Part shown: piece after piece, positions 25,783-33,691 of the stretch
How the letters are laid out: the number at the start of each line of letters is the position of its first letter
Numbering within the stretch: the first letter of the stretch is position 1
Assembly: GCA_900541745.1 (NCBI GenBank)
Contig: UQLA01000014.1
Location: 9,482-73,481, forward strand
DNA length: 64,000 nt
Reading direction: 5' to 3'
Origin: an uncultured Collinsella sp.
Lineage (GTDB): Bacteria > Actinomycetota > Coriobacteriia > Coriobacteriales > Coriobacteriaceae
Notes under the pieces: model-generated
The model's input: the letters and a program-made list of their open reading frames with translations, nothing else
What the model was told of the DNA's origin: nothing
Database searches by the model: none
Made by a program: the position numbers and the translations under genes

Positions 25783-26844
25783 CTATTCAATCATGCCGCG
25801 CTCGAGCGTGCCGAGTGCCGCGCGGGCGTCCCATGCTGCAATACGCTTCTCGGTCTTCCACGTTTGGAAAAACCAGCCAGCCGCCGGCGCAAACGATGCC
25901 AACTGGTTGGCGATGAACACGCGCTCGTAGGCATTGCGGCCCTCGGGCGTAACCGACGAGTTGGCGAAGATCGCCGCGCCCGACCATTCGCCCACCAAAA
26001 CGGGGAACCCAGTTGCGACCGCCTCTTTGAGCTCACGCTTGTTGCGCGAAATCGCCGTCGTCAGACCGCGCGGGCTCGTGATGTCGAGCGCATACTCGTC
26101 GCGGTAATGGTACAGGTGAAGGTCCATGTAGACGTTCTTGTACTTGGCACCGCGCATAAAGTGCTTCCACTCGCCAGGGTGTCCCGAAGAGGAAAAGACG
26201 ACGATCTTGTCCTCGGGCATATGCGAACGAACGAGCTCGTACGCGTCACGATAGAAGTTGCGCAGGTAGTGCGCCGGAATGCCATCCGTCATGGTAAAGA
26301 GGCTCTTGCGTACGCTCATCTGCGGCGTATCCAACAGCTCGATGCCCAGCAGGCTCTCGGCCTCACCATAGCGATCGGCCAGGCGCTCGAGCACATCGAG
26401 TGCAACGTGACGGCCGTTGGTGGACGAATGCCACTCGGCAACAGCCTCCGGCGTGGTGGGCGAATCGTTGGAATCGCCCTGACCGCCGGGTACAGTCGCC
26501 AGATCGAGCAGTACGCGGATGTTGTACTTGGCGGCCCACTCAATAGCGCGATCGATATAATCGACGACCGAGATGTAGGAAGCGTCGGACTCCTGCGAGC
26601 CAAAGGCATACCAGGGCACCGGCAGGCGCACGGCGTTGAGACCGATCTGCGCCATACGGCGAAAATCGTCCTCACTCACAAACGTCTCGTAATGGCGACG
26701 CATGCGCTCGTTATAGGCAGCGGTGCCCATGGCCTCCTGCAGCTCGGCTGCATTGGATGCTCCGGTCGCTGCATAGAGCGACGGGGTCACCCAGGGCTCG
26801 GGAATAAACCAGCCAGAGAGATTAACGCCGAGAATCCTCTCCAT
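25783..26844 (-). CDS. Glycoside hydrolase family 5-like protein (exo-1,3-beta-glucanase relative), acid/base residue replaced
   Basis: A 353-residue protein with the (beta/alpha)8 layout of GH5 enzymes of the yeast exo-1,3-beta-glucanase group: GVNLSGWFIPEPWVTPSLY at the N-terminus, GLNAVRLPVPWYAF near residue 80, LLGIELLDTP near 165, MDLHLYHYRD near 240 and the nucleophile motif PVLVGEWSGA near 285. Where the family normally has N-E-P (acid/base Glu) this protein has D-T-P, so hydrolysis may be lost or altered. No signal peptide, implying a cytosolic role. The ATG at 26842-26844 follows AAGGGGG; the frame stays open upstream to 27345 but that part is repeat-derived and not counted. Confidence 0.8.
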   Translation of the reverse strand: MERILGVNLSGWFIPEPWVTPSLYAATGASNAAELQEAMGTAAYNERMRRHYETFVSEDDFRRMAQIGLNAVRLPVPWYAFGSQESDASYISVVDYIDRAIEWAAKYNIRVLLDLATVPGGQGDSNDSPTTPEAVAEWHSSTNGRHVALDVLERLADRYGEAESLLGIELLDTPQMSVRKSLFTMTDGIPAHYLRNFYRDAYELVRSHMPEDKIVVFSSSGHPGEWKHFMRGAKYKNVYMDLHLYHYRDEYALDITSPRGLTTAISRNKRELKEAVATGFPVLVGEWSGAAIFANSSVTPEGRNAYERVFIANQLASFAPAAGWFFQTWKTEKRIAAWDARAALGTLERGMIE

Positions 26845-27069
26845 CACGGCCCCCTTCGAATCGCGCAGGTCGAACCTGCATCGTATTGCATAGGAAAAGT
26901 ATCGTTTTGAGTATACCCGCGCGTGCGGACAGACGACCGAACGGTCTACAAAGTGGCGCAAAAGTGGGAGGAATGTCCGGGCGGGCGAGCCCGAGATAGC
27001 GCGCCGAGATGCGCACGTTCGCCGGAAGTAGGCGGCCGAAAAGCGCGCCCCGTTTTTTCGCAAGAGACT
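26845..27069. other. Gene-free upstream region of the GH5-like gene
   Basis: No credible gene is seen. The part nearest the start codon (26880-26920) is AT-richer (TATTGCATAGG, GTTTTGAGTATACC) and is the likely promoter on the minus strand. The remainder is GC-rich, with open frames on both strands that merely reflect composition. Confidence 0.5.
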
Positions 27070-27209
27070 GGGATGCGTTTTCCGCTGGCAGGCCCAACCG
27101 GAAAGCGCATCCCGCAATTCCGCGAAATTCCGGGCCACACTTTCCCAAGCGGCCTCAAAGCGGAAAGCGCATCCCGCTCTGAAGCCAAATTCCGGGATGC
27201 AGTTTCCGC
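27070..27209. repeat. Two adjacent dyads built from a GGGATGCGYTTTCCGC unit
   Basis: GGGATGCGTTTTCCGC (27070-27085) faces GGAAAGCGCATCCCGC (27100-27115), and GCGGAAAGCGCATCCCG (27160-27176) faces CGGGATGCAGTTTCCGC (27193-27209). Four copies of one 16-bp unit thus form two hairpins in alternating orientation, a REP/REPIN-like arrangement. AATTCCG(CG)AAATTCCGGG-type spacers recur between them. Confidence 0.65.
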
Positions 27210-27265
27210 AGGAGCCCTCGGTAAGAGAAAAGGACCCCTTTGCAGAGGTCCTAGTCAATTCAAGG

Positions 27266-27405
27266 TGGCGGGGAAGGGAATCGCGCCCGCGCTCCGCGCG
27301 TGCGGACCGCTGCGGCGCTTCGCGCCTTGCGAGCTCCGCTGGCAAACGCTCACGCGTTTACTCAGCTCCGCGCCCTCACGGGGTTCGATTCCGCGCGGGT
27401 ATCAC
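27266..27405 (-). repeat. tRNA-3'-end-linked structured element, Phe copy
   Basis: Begins with 18 bases identical to the 3' end of tRNA-Phe (TGGCGGGGAAGGGAATCG, 27266-27283; same bases at 27451-27468), then a GC-rich body, then the inverted tRNA-Phe T-arm GGGGTTCGATTCC (27380-27392). Note the TTCGATTCC version, matching Phe and not Arg or Ser. The core hairpin on the minus strand is AAACGC-GTGA-GCGTTT. A duplicate of the tRNA-Phe terminator lies just outside at 27228-27252. Confidence 0.8.
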
Positions 27406-27411
27406 ATAAAA

Positions 27412-27438
27412 GAAAAGGACCCCTTTGCAGAGGTCCTA
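27412..27438 (-). terminator. Terminator of tRNA-Phe (duplicated at 27228-27252)
   Basis: On the minus strand AGGACC pairs with GGTCCT around TCTGCAAAGG and is followed by TTTTCTTTT. The identical 35-base block (terminator plus CTAGTCAATTCAAGG) occurs on both sides of the element. Confidence 0.8.
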
Positions 27439-27450
27439 GTCAATTCAAGG

Positions 27451-27523
<73 letters not shown>

Positions 27524-27691
27524 ATTTGAGGTGTGCCTTGTTTCAAGGCTTGATTAGTATAACCAAGGACACGCTCCGGTCAACCGAGAATTTTAAAAAA
27601 GTTTTTGAGCGCGACATCGGCCACGATCTCGCTGCTATAGAACGGCACATCAGAAGCATCAACCGGCCACAAGAAGTTTTCACTCAGTCCC

Positions 27692-28051
27692 TTAAGCCGG
27701 CACGCGTTGGAGAACAGGGGGCGAAACAATGAGTGAAGGGCGCTCGAGTGCCGCCCAGGCACCGGGACAGGAACACATGCGCCAAGGACGAACGTTTTCG
27801 TAGCGTGCGAGGATATTGCCATTGCGGTCGATAAAGGCGATGTCGATGGGATAGGCCATAAAGCAGGTGTGAACCGAGGAGCAGCGCGGAAACGCCATGA
27901 CAAGCGGCAGTCCGCTGGCGGCAATCGGCCGCCGTCCCAGCATACCGCGCAGACGCACGGTAAACGACTCCGCCACCACAAACTCGGCTGGCGTCCAGCC
28001 CAACCTGTTGAGCGCCCGTGCGTAGGCGATATAGGACGAGACCGCGGTCAC
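27692..28051 (-). CDS. DUF192 family protein linked to the Tad locus
   Basis: A small beta-barrel DUF192 protein of about 119 residues. The family core is recognisable: RLRGMLGRRP, then PRCSSVHTCFMAYPIDIAFID (the VHTxFMxxPIDxxFxD signature) and GNILARYENVRPWRM near the end. Function of the family is not established; DUF192 genes are often found at the end of Tad/Flp operons, as here. A GTG start overlapping the previous stop by 4 bp (GTGA) is preferred; an ATG 21 bp upstream at 28072 is also possible. Last gene of the Tad operon; no terminator hairpin with a T-run was recognised directly after it. Confidence 0.82.
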   Translation of the reverse strand: MTAVSSYIAYARALNRLGWTPAEFVVAESFTVRLRGMLGRRPIAASGLPLVMAFPRCSSVHTCFMAYPIDIAFIDRNGNILARYENVRPWRMCSCPGAWAALERPSLIVSPPVLQRVPA

Positions 28052-28524
28052 ATGACCACCCCCGGACGCCATGGATCGACCGTCACCGCGCGTTCATGCG
28101 TGAGCACGGCCGGCGCCCCCAGGGAAACGCCGGCGATGCTCAGCGAACTCGGCCACGGCTCGTAGTGCATGGTGCAGGTATAGGTCCTAAACGTGCCAGA
28201 AAGAGAGAGCAGGCCACCATCCGATGACGCCGCACCTTGCTCGCTCGAGACCTCGACCTGTAGGTCATATCCCTCCATGGCATCCTGAATCTGAGCTTGA
28301 ACGGTCGCGGAAGCGTCAATGGAGCTCTCGTCACCCTCCCCGCCCGGCGCCACAGCGTGCGCCAGCACGATGTCGGGCACCACGCGGTCGAAGCGCGCGA
28401 CCGCGCCGGCAAAGATCATGATGTTGTACGCGATGAGAGCCAGCACGAGCAGGACAGGCGTGACCACGGCCATCTCGACCGTCGCCTGGGCACGCTCCTC
28501 GCGCAAGCCCGTGCGAATGCCCAT
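28048..28524 (-). CDS. TadE-like minor pseudopilin
   Basis: A 158-residue protein with a type IV-like N-terminus: short basic leader MGIRTGLREERAQ, then TVEMAVVTPVLLVLALIAYNIMIFAG (Glu at position +5-like within the hydrophobic helix, residues about 14-40), then an extracellular region. This is the TadE pattern (RAQATVE...P). The ATG overlaps the preceding stop codon (TAATG), so translation is coupled. The frame is open far upstream to 28668, but that part lies inside the upstream gene. It is probably a minor subunit priming Flp pilus assembly. Confidence 0.78.
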   Translation of the reverse strand: MGIRTGLREERAQATVEMAVVTPVLLVLALIAYNIMIFAGAVARFDRVVPDIVLAHAVAPGGEGDESSIDASATVQAQIQDAMEGYDLQVEVSSEQGAASSDGGLLSLSGTFRTYTCTMHYEPWPSSLSIAGVSLGAPAVLTHERAVTVDPWRPGVVM

Positions 28525-30689
28525 TACGACCCACCGCCAAAAGCCCCCACCAGCGTGGCAACATCGACAGTGAGCGGGATGGAGCCGCCGCCGGGCAGCG
28601 GGATCTCCGCAAGCGTGAACACCGCGCCGCTGATGGTGCGCTCGACGTGATATTCCAAGGCCTCGCAAAGTGCCTTGGGGTCAGTCACGCCCAAGGGGAT
28701 TTTTCGCAGGGTATCTTGAGCTTTTGAGATGCCTGCGATATCGGACCCCGGACTTTTGATGACATTGGCGGTATCGGTCAGCACCGGTTTTCGCAGACGC
28801 AAATCGCACGGTTCGAGCCCCAGCGCCGCCACGGAGGACGAGACGGTGTCACCGAGCCAGGACGCGATGGAGCCCAACGCGCCGCTACTCCCTCCCAAGC
28901 CACCGATCAGCTCTCCCATAAGCTCGTCGGCCGCACCCTGGATGTCTCCGTACCCCACAAGCAGGCGGCCCCAAACATCCATAACGCCATCGAGCACGCC
29001 GGCAACGCCGCCCGAACGCTCCTCCAGCGTCGAGAAAAACCGCGAGAGAACGTTATTTTGTGCCGTCGCATCATCGGGCGCGAGCACTGCAGCAGAAATT
29101 GCACCACGATCGCCAAGCTCAACTGCCGTGTTAAACGAAGAGTTGAGCTCATCGGGGCTCGAGATGTCACCCGAGACCGCAAAGGCGACCACGCCGTTGC
29201 GACCGGGCGGGGCGATGCGCGGGCGCTCACCGGAAAGTTCTTTGATGGCGGTATCGAACGCATTGCCCGCACGGTCGGCTTCGTCCTCAGTTTGACGCTC
29301 GAGTTCGAGTTCCTTGTTGCGACAGTCGACGTAGTCCTCCAGGGCGTCTTTAAACTTATCAAAGTGATACTCGAAGCCGTTTTCGATAGAGGTTGAAGGC
29401 GCCGCAACAGCACCAAGCGACGAAACGCCAAAATGGCATTTGCTGCATTTATCTTGCCCATCGTAATCGGCAACCGAAGCAAATCCGCTCGGCGTTCCTT
29501 TCTTATAGTTAGGGCAGGTCGTCCCGTAATGCAGATACGCCTTGTCATCGTTCACGCTAGCCGGCCACACCGCATCGGTATAGAGTTCCGTCGCCCGAAC
29601 CTCATCAGAGTTGCGCGGCAGCAGCGGAATATAGGAGGAAACCCTGTCTCCGTTCTCGGTTATATATGCCCGATCGACCTCCGCGCTCGCATAGGTATAA
29701 AACGCCTTACGCGCCGCAGACTCTGCCTTCATCTCGACACTCGAGCCTTGGGGCTTCTCATTTGTCAGGCGCCGATGGTAGTAGGCCTTCGCACGATCGA
29801 GCGCCACTTGCGGTTCCCACGTAACGCTCGAAGCGTAATGCGAATTTTGAACACCGGAGAGATCCGTTAGGCTTTTTGCGCGCTCCCACATACACGAACA
29901 GCTGCCGACCGAACCTTTATCCGATCCACCGCAATCCGCTAGCCAAGCACGCTCTTTGGCCTTCGCCGTCTCCTCCGATGCTTTTTGTAGCTCCTCGGCC
30001 GCGCGCTCCAGATCTTCCGACGCATCCTTAATGGCATCGGTCGAGATTTCGGATCCTTCGAGCGCAACAAAATCCGACTCGGACGTCCTGGGCACGGCAA
30101 GCGCCGTACCGGTATAGGTTACGCCGTCGGTATCCTGCGCCGATACTGCCTGCATTGCGCGCGCGGCAACCAGGTACGGCAAGGCGGTCTCGATCTTTTG
30201 CAGGCCCTTTGCCGCGCTTTTGGCAAACTTGTTACGCGTTTTAATGATCTGGGTCCCCGTGTCGATGATATCGCTGCCGACAACCTCGGCGCCCGGAATG
30301 AGAATGGCAACCAAGCCGGTGCCGATCGTGGCAAACCCCGCCAGGCCCAAACTCAAAATGCTCGCATCGACCACCGTGGCGGCTGTGTGATAGGACGACA
30401 CCACGTTGGCGCCCGCCAGCGCACCGCTATCGGCCGCCACCTGGGTGTCTCCGGCGCGCGACATGCTCCATATCGCCGCGGTCGACGAAAACAGCAGCGT
30501 AAGCACCACCAAAATGACAACCGAAGAGGAGAGCGTGGTATAGGCACCGTCTTCGATAAACAAGTCGATACCGGCACGGCCCATAAAGCCGCCCCGCTTG
30601 CGGCGAGCGCCTGGTCGACGGCGGGCCGCAAACCCTTGCGTCGCCCGCAGCAGGCAGCGCCTAATCCCATGCAGCAATCCATGAATCAT
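28524..30689 (-). CDS. TadG-like pilus assembly protein with large extracytoplasmic region
   Basis: A 721-residue protein. It has a basic cytoplasmic N-terminus (about 45 residues, RRRPGARRKRGG), then a membrane helix (LSSSVVILVVLTLLFSSTAAIW) directly followed by DTQVAADSGALAGANVV, the Tad_N/TadG signature. A second hydrophobic stretch lies near residues 115-140. The rest is an external region of about 570 residues with coiled-coil Glu/Lys/Ala segments (ASEDLERAAEELQKASEE), two Cys clusters (DCGGSDKGSVGSCSC and CPNY...CSKCHFG) and a Gly-rich C-terminal part. The ATG at 30689 has GGAGGGAG upstream and overlaps the preceding gene by 29 bp. Likely a pilus-tip or scaffold protein. Confidence 0.78.
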   Translation of the reverse strand: MIHGLLHGIRRCLLRATQGFAARRRPGARRKRGGFMGRAGIDLFIEDGAYTTLSSSVVILVVLTLLFSSTAAIWSMSRAGDTQVAADSGALAGANVVSSYHTAATVVDASILSLGLAGFATIGTGLVAILIPGAEVVGSDIIDTGTQIIKTRNKFAKSAAKGLQKIETALPYLVAARAMQAVSAQDTDGVTYTGTALAVPRTSESDFVALEGSEISTDAIKDASEDLERAAEELQKASEETAKAKERAWLADCGGSDKGSVGSCSCMWERAKSLTDLSGVQNSHYASSVTWEPQVALDRAKAYYHRRLTNEKPQGSSVEMKAESAARKAFYTYASAEVDRAYITENGDRVSSYIPLLPRNSDEVRATELYTDAVWPASVNDDKAYLHYGTTCPNYKKGTPSGFASVADYDGQDKCSKCHFGVSSLGAVAAPSTSIENGFEYHFDKFKDALEDYVDCRNKELELERQTEDEADRAGNAFDTAIKELSGERPRIAPPGRNGVVAFAVSGDISSPDELNSSFNTAVELGDRGAISAAVLAPDDATAQNNVLSRFFSTLEERSGGVAGVLDGVMDVWGRLLVGYGDIQGAADELMGELIGGLGGSSGALGSIASWLGDTVSSSVAALGLEPCDLRLRKPVLTDTANVIKSPGSDIAGISKAQDTLRKIPLGVTDPKALCEALEYHVERTISGAVFTLAEIPLPGGGSIPLTVDVATLVGAFGGGS

Positions 30690-31173
30690 AATCTCCCTCC
30701 AGCCATTCGGGACGCGATCGATACGAGACGTCGACCTTGAGCTCGACATAGCCGCCCTCACCCGCACTGCCCATGGCCTGCACAAATGCACCGATCACGG
30801 GCAGCGGCTTAACCTCGCCGGCAACAGACACGGACGAAACGCCGCCAGCACCGGCCCGCCCCAACTCGATATCCCACGACAGCGGCCCGCCGGCATGAAA
30901 AATTGAGACGTTGGGCACCGCAGCAAGTCTGCGGCGAGTGAACTCCTTAAGGTCATCGTCGCCCTCCACCGTCGTCGTAGTCATGAGCCGTGCGGTCTCG
31001 GCGGCAGCGGACTCCATGACCGCACGCGTATAGAGCAGGCATACCGGCTGCAACGCGAGCAAGATAAGCGTCAAAAACGTCGGCAGCAAAAAGGCGGCCT
31101 CGACCGTAGACTGCGCCCGATCCTCGCGCGCGATATCAATACAGAGCGATGTCCTTGGCACCCGTCGCGACAT
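30661..31173 (-). CDS. TadE-like minor pseudopilin
   Basis: A protein of about 170 residues with the leader REDRAQSTVEAAFLLP followed by a hydrophobic helix (TFLTLILLALQPVCLLYTRAV) and an external domain of about 110 residues, again the TadE plan. No good ribosome-binding site is seen. The most upstream plausible starts are ATG 31173 or GTG 31161, both inside the end of the previous gene, so it is probably translated by coupling. The in-frame region further upstream belongs to the previous gene. Start uncertain by a few codons. Confidence 0.75.
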   Translation of the reverse strand: MSRRVPRTSLCIDIAREDRAQSTVEAAFLLPTFLTLILLALQPVCLLYTRAVMESAAAETARLMTTTTVEGDDDLKEFTRRRLAAVPNVSIFHAGGPLSWDIELGRAGAGGVSSVSVAGEVKPLPVIGAFVQAMGSAGEGGYVELKVDVSYRSRPEWLEGDYDSWIAAWD

Positions 31174-31354
31174 CGATAACCGACGATGGGGCGACGCCAT
31201 GAGACGCTGCCCGCTCGACCAGTGCCGCCAAGCGCCCATCGGTGCCAGCGCGCCAAAGCCCCGCAATCGCCAGCACAATCGATAACAGCGCCACGGTGAC
31301 GATGGCGTATTCGACGGTCGTCTGAGCAGATTCCTCACGCAGGACATTATGCAT
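31136..31354 (-). CDS. Small Flp/TadE-type pilin-like protein (72 aa)
   Basis: A 72-residue protein starting MHNVLREESAQTTVEYAIVTVALL: a class III prepilin-like leader with QTTVEYA, the same processing context as the Flp pilin encoded upstream (QGTTEYAILV). The hydrophobic helix spans residues about 14-36; the remaining 35 residues (LVERAASHGVAPSSVIDV) are external. AGGAGGGG lies before the ATG, a stronger site than those of its neighbours. It is shorter than normal TadE and longer after the helix than normal Flp, so it may be a second, minor pilin. Confidence 0.78.
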   Translation of the reverse strand: MHNVLREESAQTTVEYAIVTVALLSIVLAIAGLWRAGTDGRLAALVERAASHGVAPSSVIDVATGAKDIALY

Positions 31355-31355
31355 T

Positions 31356-31919
31356 TCACGACCCCTCCTTTGACTCCGTTGCTTGCGGAACCAGACGCAC
31401 GGCACGCAGGCGGCACGAGGCATCGCCGGCATCCGCGGCAACCGTCACCATGTCGACCCAGCCTCGCCCGTCGCGCACGATGGCGCCCCATACGTTGCCC
31501 TTAATATCGAGATAGCCGCTCAGGGCGAGCTGGGCCGTGGGCACCTCGCGGTAGGCGCGCAACAGGTCTGCCGCCACCTCGGTCATCGGCCGGTCCTCGG
31601 ACCATGCGAGTCGAACTGCGATCGCGTTGTCTGCAGACGGATCCGTCGCGCTGGCAGCTCGCTCGTCGAGTGCCTGTAAAAAGGTCTGAGCCGTGACGGC
31701 GGCATCCTGACCGCCCGTATCTTGCGCGCCTTCCGCTTGTGACACCGCCGCCGAGCCCGATTCCAAATCGGCAGCAGCGCCTGGACGCTGCTGTCGCGCA
31801 ACACCCAGCCCCCAAAACGCCACCGCAATTGCCACGAGCAAACAGACGAGCACCAGCGGCGAACCAACAGGCCGCCTGCCTCCTACAGGCTGTTGATGCC
31901 GTCTTTGATCGCGTTCCAT
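31356..31919 (-). CDS. Uncharacterised single-pass membrane protein in the Tad locus
   Basis: A 187-residue protein: basic N-terminus (MERDQRRHQQPVGGRRPVG), one membrane helix near residues 20-40 (PLVLVCLLVAIAVAFWGLGV), a low-complexity Ala/Gly/Gln linker, then a compact external domain (about residues 75-187) with LAWSEDRPMTEVAADLLRAY. No known family recognised. The ATG lies inside the Flp pilin gene (37-bp overlap) with only a weak ribosome-binding site. A GGAGG sits just after the pilin stop, so a later in-frame GTG is also possible. It ends one base before the next ATG, indicating coupling. Confidence 0.65.
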   Translation of the reverse strand: MERDQRRHQQPVGGRRPVGSPLVLVCLLVAIAVAFWGLGVARQQRPGAAADLESGSAAVSQAEGAQDTGGQDAAVTAQTFLQALDERAASATDPSADNAIAVRLAWSEDRPMTEVAADLLRAYREVPTAQLALSGYLDIKGNVWGAIVRDGRGWVDMVTVAADAGDASCRLRAVRLVPQATESKEGS

Positions 31920-32116
31920 AGTTCTTCGACTTTGCTCTTAAACGCGACGATGGCGATAATCGCGATCACTACGAGCACGCCGACCAAGATGGCATATTCG
32001 GTAGTGCCCTGCGCGCTCTCCTCCCGCAACAGCGCCTTGGCACGCTGGCGAGCGCGGATTGCCCGGCAAAAAGCCCAGCTCCAAGCCTTGCCCGCAATGT
32101 CGGTCATCGTGTTCAT
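31883..32116 (-). CDS. flp: Flp family type IVb pilin
   Basis: Major pilin candidate of 77 residues. A basic leader of about 34 residues ends at the class III prepilin site in REESAQGTTEYAILVGVLVVIAI, with the conserved Glu-Tyr pair after the cleavage point, a hydrophobic helix of about 20 residues, and a short external tail (FKSKVEELWNAIKDG). Cleavage would need a TadV/CpaA prepilin peptidase, which is not in this window. Lies 11 bp after tadC. Confidence 0.88.
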   Translation of the reverse strand: MNTMTDIAGKAWSWAFCRAIRARQRAKALLREESAQGTTEYAILVGVLVVIAIIAIVAFKSKVEELWNAIKDGINSL

Positions 32117-32126
32117 GTATTCCTCC

Positions 32127-32768
32127 CTACATCATCCCGCCTGCTCCCAGCAGCGGGCCCAATATGGACAGAAGCAACGCCGGCAAGATGAGCGTGCCGG
32201 TGGGAATCAGCAACTTGACCGGTGCGCGCTCGATCTCGCGCTCGACTGCGGCACGATGGGCCGCACGGATCTCGCGACTTTGAGCAGCCAGCGTCTCGGC
32301 CAGCGGAGCGCCCAGGGCAAGCGCCTGCCCCACCGTGATGGCAAAGGTCTCGAGCGTCCTCACGTCTAAATCACGCGCGGCAGCCAACAGCTCGGCCTCG
32401 CGCGTCCCCACGCCCACCTGCCACGCCATGCAGGCTCGTTCAAGACGGACGGCCAGCACCGACCGACGATTGGCACAGAAAATCTCGAGCGCCGCGTCAA
32501 ACGAAAGGCCGGCAGAAAGCCCCAGGCGCACCACGTCGATCATCTCGGACACCTCACCGAGCGACACCCGCGCCGGGCCGCCCGCCCCAATCGCGCCCTT
32601 CATTCGCGCGGTCAGGGCATCAATCACCGAGCAGCCCGCAGCAATGACCAGTACCACCTCACGCTTGCACGCCTCTGCAATCTTGCGAGCATCCGCACGC
32701 TCCAAACCTGTCGCGGCAAATACGCTCAGGGCACACAGACAGGCCGCGACCCCAACCAGGGCGCTCAT
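32127..32768 (-). CDS. tadC: TadC-like pilus platform protein (type II secretion F domain)
   Basis: A 213-residue integral membrane protein, one of the two platform proteins of the Tad system. T2SSF-type features: DVVRLGLSAGLSFDAALEIF near residues 75-95, RDLDVRTLETFAITVGQALALGAPLAETL near 130-160, and a C-terminal membrane segment (LLIPTGTLILPALLLSILGP). The ATG overlaps the tadB stop (ATGA). An ORF extension to 32906 has no support. Confidence 0.85.
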   Translation of the reverse strand: MSALVGVAACLCALSVFAATGLERADARKIAEACKREVVLVIAAGCSVIDALTARMKGAIGAGGPARVSLGEVSEMIDVVRLGLSAGLSFDAALEIFCANRRSVLAVRLERACMAWQVGVGTREAELLAAARDLDVRTLETFAITVGQALALGAPLAETLAAQSREIRAAHRAAVEREIERAPVKLLIPTGTLILPALLLSILGPLLGAGGMM

Positions 32769-33691
32769 AACTCCACCCGCATAATGCGCCGGATAACTAC
32801 CAGGGCAACGACGTTGAGGGCAAGCCCCAGCACCACGGCACCCGCACCAGCCGGCGTCGCAAGACCGCGGCGAAAGTCTGCCGAAAGCAAAGCCAGTACC
32901 GCGCACATGCCCGCCGGCATCGCTGCGACCATGTGTGCCGACATACGCGCCTGTGACGTCTTAACGTCTAGACGGCGTTTGAGCTCAATGCGCTCACCCA
33001 CCATGCTCGACGCCTCGGACAGCAAGCCGGCAAGCGGAGCCCCGGTACGCTGCGATACTTTGAGAGCCAAGGTGACAAGAGAAAGGCCGGGGGCATCGAT
33101 GCGAACGAGTAGGTCATCGAGTGCGTCGGTCGCCGAGATGCCGCAATCGATTGCCGCCGCCACCCGCAAAAACTCGGTATGCACTGGCTCTTGCGCATGG
33201 GCACCCACAAAGCGCATGCCCTGTGCCAGCGAATGCCCCGAGGCAAGCGACATGGATAACGCTGTAAATGCCTCGGGCATGGCCTCTTCTACATCATGCT
33301 GCTCGCGTCGGCGATCGAAGGTGTCACGCGCGGCACCCACGCCAAACGGCGCCACCAGCCCCAAGACAAAGCCGATGGGCGACAACGACGCAACGGCCAG
33401 CAAAACGCTGCAGATACCGCTCGACAGCAGCAGAAATGCCAGACGAGCCGCGTTATCCTCAATAGCAAACCCAAGGCGATCTGCGGGGATCAGCGACGCC
33501 CACGAGCGGGCAATCTTTGTCAGCAGGTCGTTTTCCGCCAACTCACGCGGTAGCTTCTCCGCCATCGATTCGAGCGTCTGGCGCGCCAGCTCCGCCGGCG
33601 GCCTCCGCGACACACGAGGCTCTGCCCCAGACGCCGTCGCGACAGAAAGCCCCGCCAAACCCCCTACGACGAGGGGCACAGCGATCTCCAT
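32765..33691 (-). CDS. tadB: TadB-like pilus platform protein (type II secretion F domain)
   Basis: A 308-residue membrane platform protein. N-terminal helix (VPLVVGGLAGLSVATASG), a pair of helices near residues 83-120 (LAFLLLSSGICSVLLAV, PIGFVLGLVAPFGVG), then the T2SSF cytoplasmic domain with EEAMPEAFTALSMSLASGHSL and KVSQRTGAPLAGLLSEA, and C-terminal helices. Works with TadC and the TadA ATPase to push pilins out of the membrane. The start lies 28 bp inside tadA, with GAGGAGG before the ATG. Confidence 0.88.
   Translation of the reverse strand: MEIAVPLVVGGLAGLSVATASGAEPRVSRRPPAELARQTLESMAEKLPRELAENDLLTKIARSWASLIPADRLGFAIEDNAARLAFLLLSSGICSVLLAVASLSPIGFVLGLVAPFGVGAARDTFDRRREQHDVEEAMPEAFTALSMSLASGHSLAQGMRFVGAHAQEPVHTEFLRVAAAIDCGISATDALDDLLVRIDAPGLSLVTLALKVSQRTGAPLAGLLSEASSMVGERIELKRRLDVKTSQARMSAHMVAAMPAGMCAVLALLSADFRRGLATPAGAGAVVLGLALNVVALVVIRRIMRVEL

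Noticed and set aside
26845..27345. N-terminal extension of the GH5-like protein
   Set aside because: The upstream in-frame part covers hairpin repeats and the tRNA-Phe element, and the ATG at 26844 has a proper ribosome-binding site.
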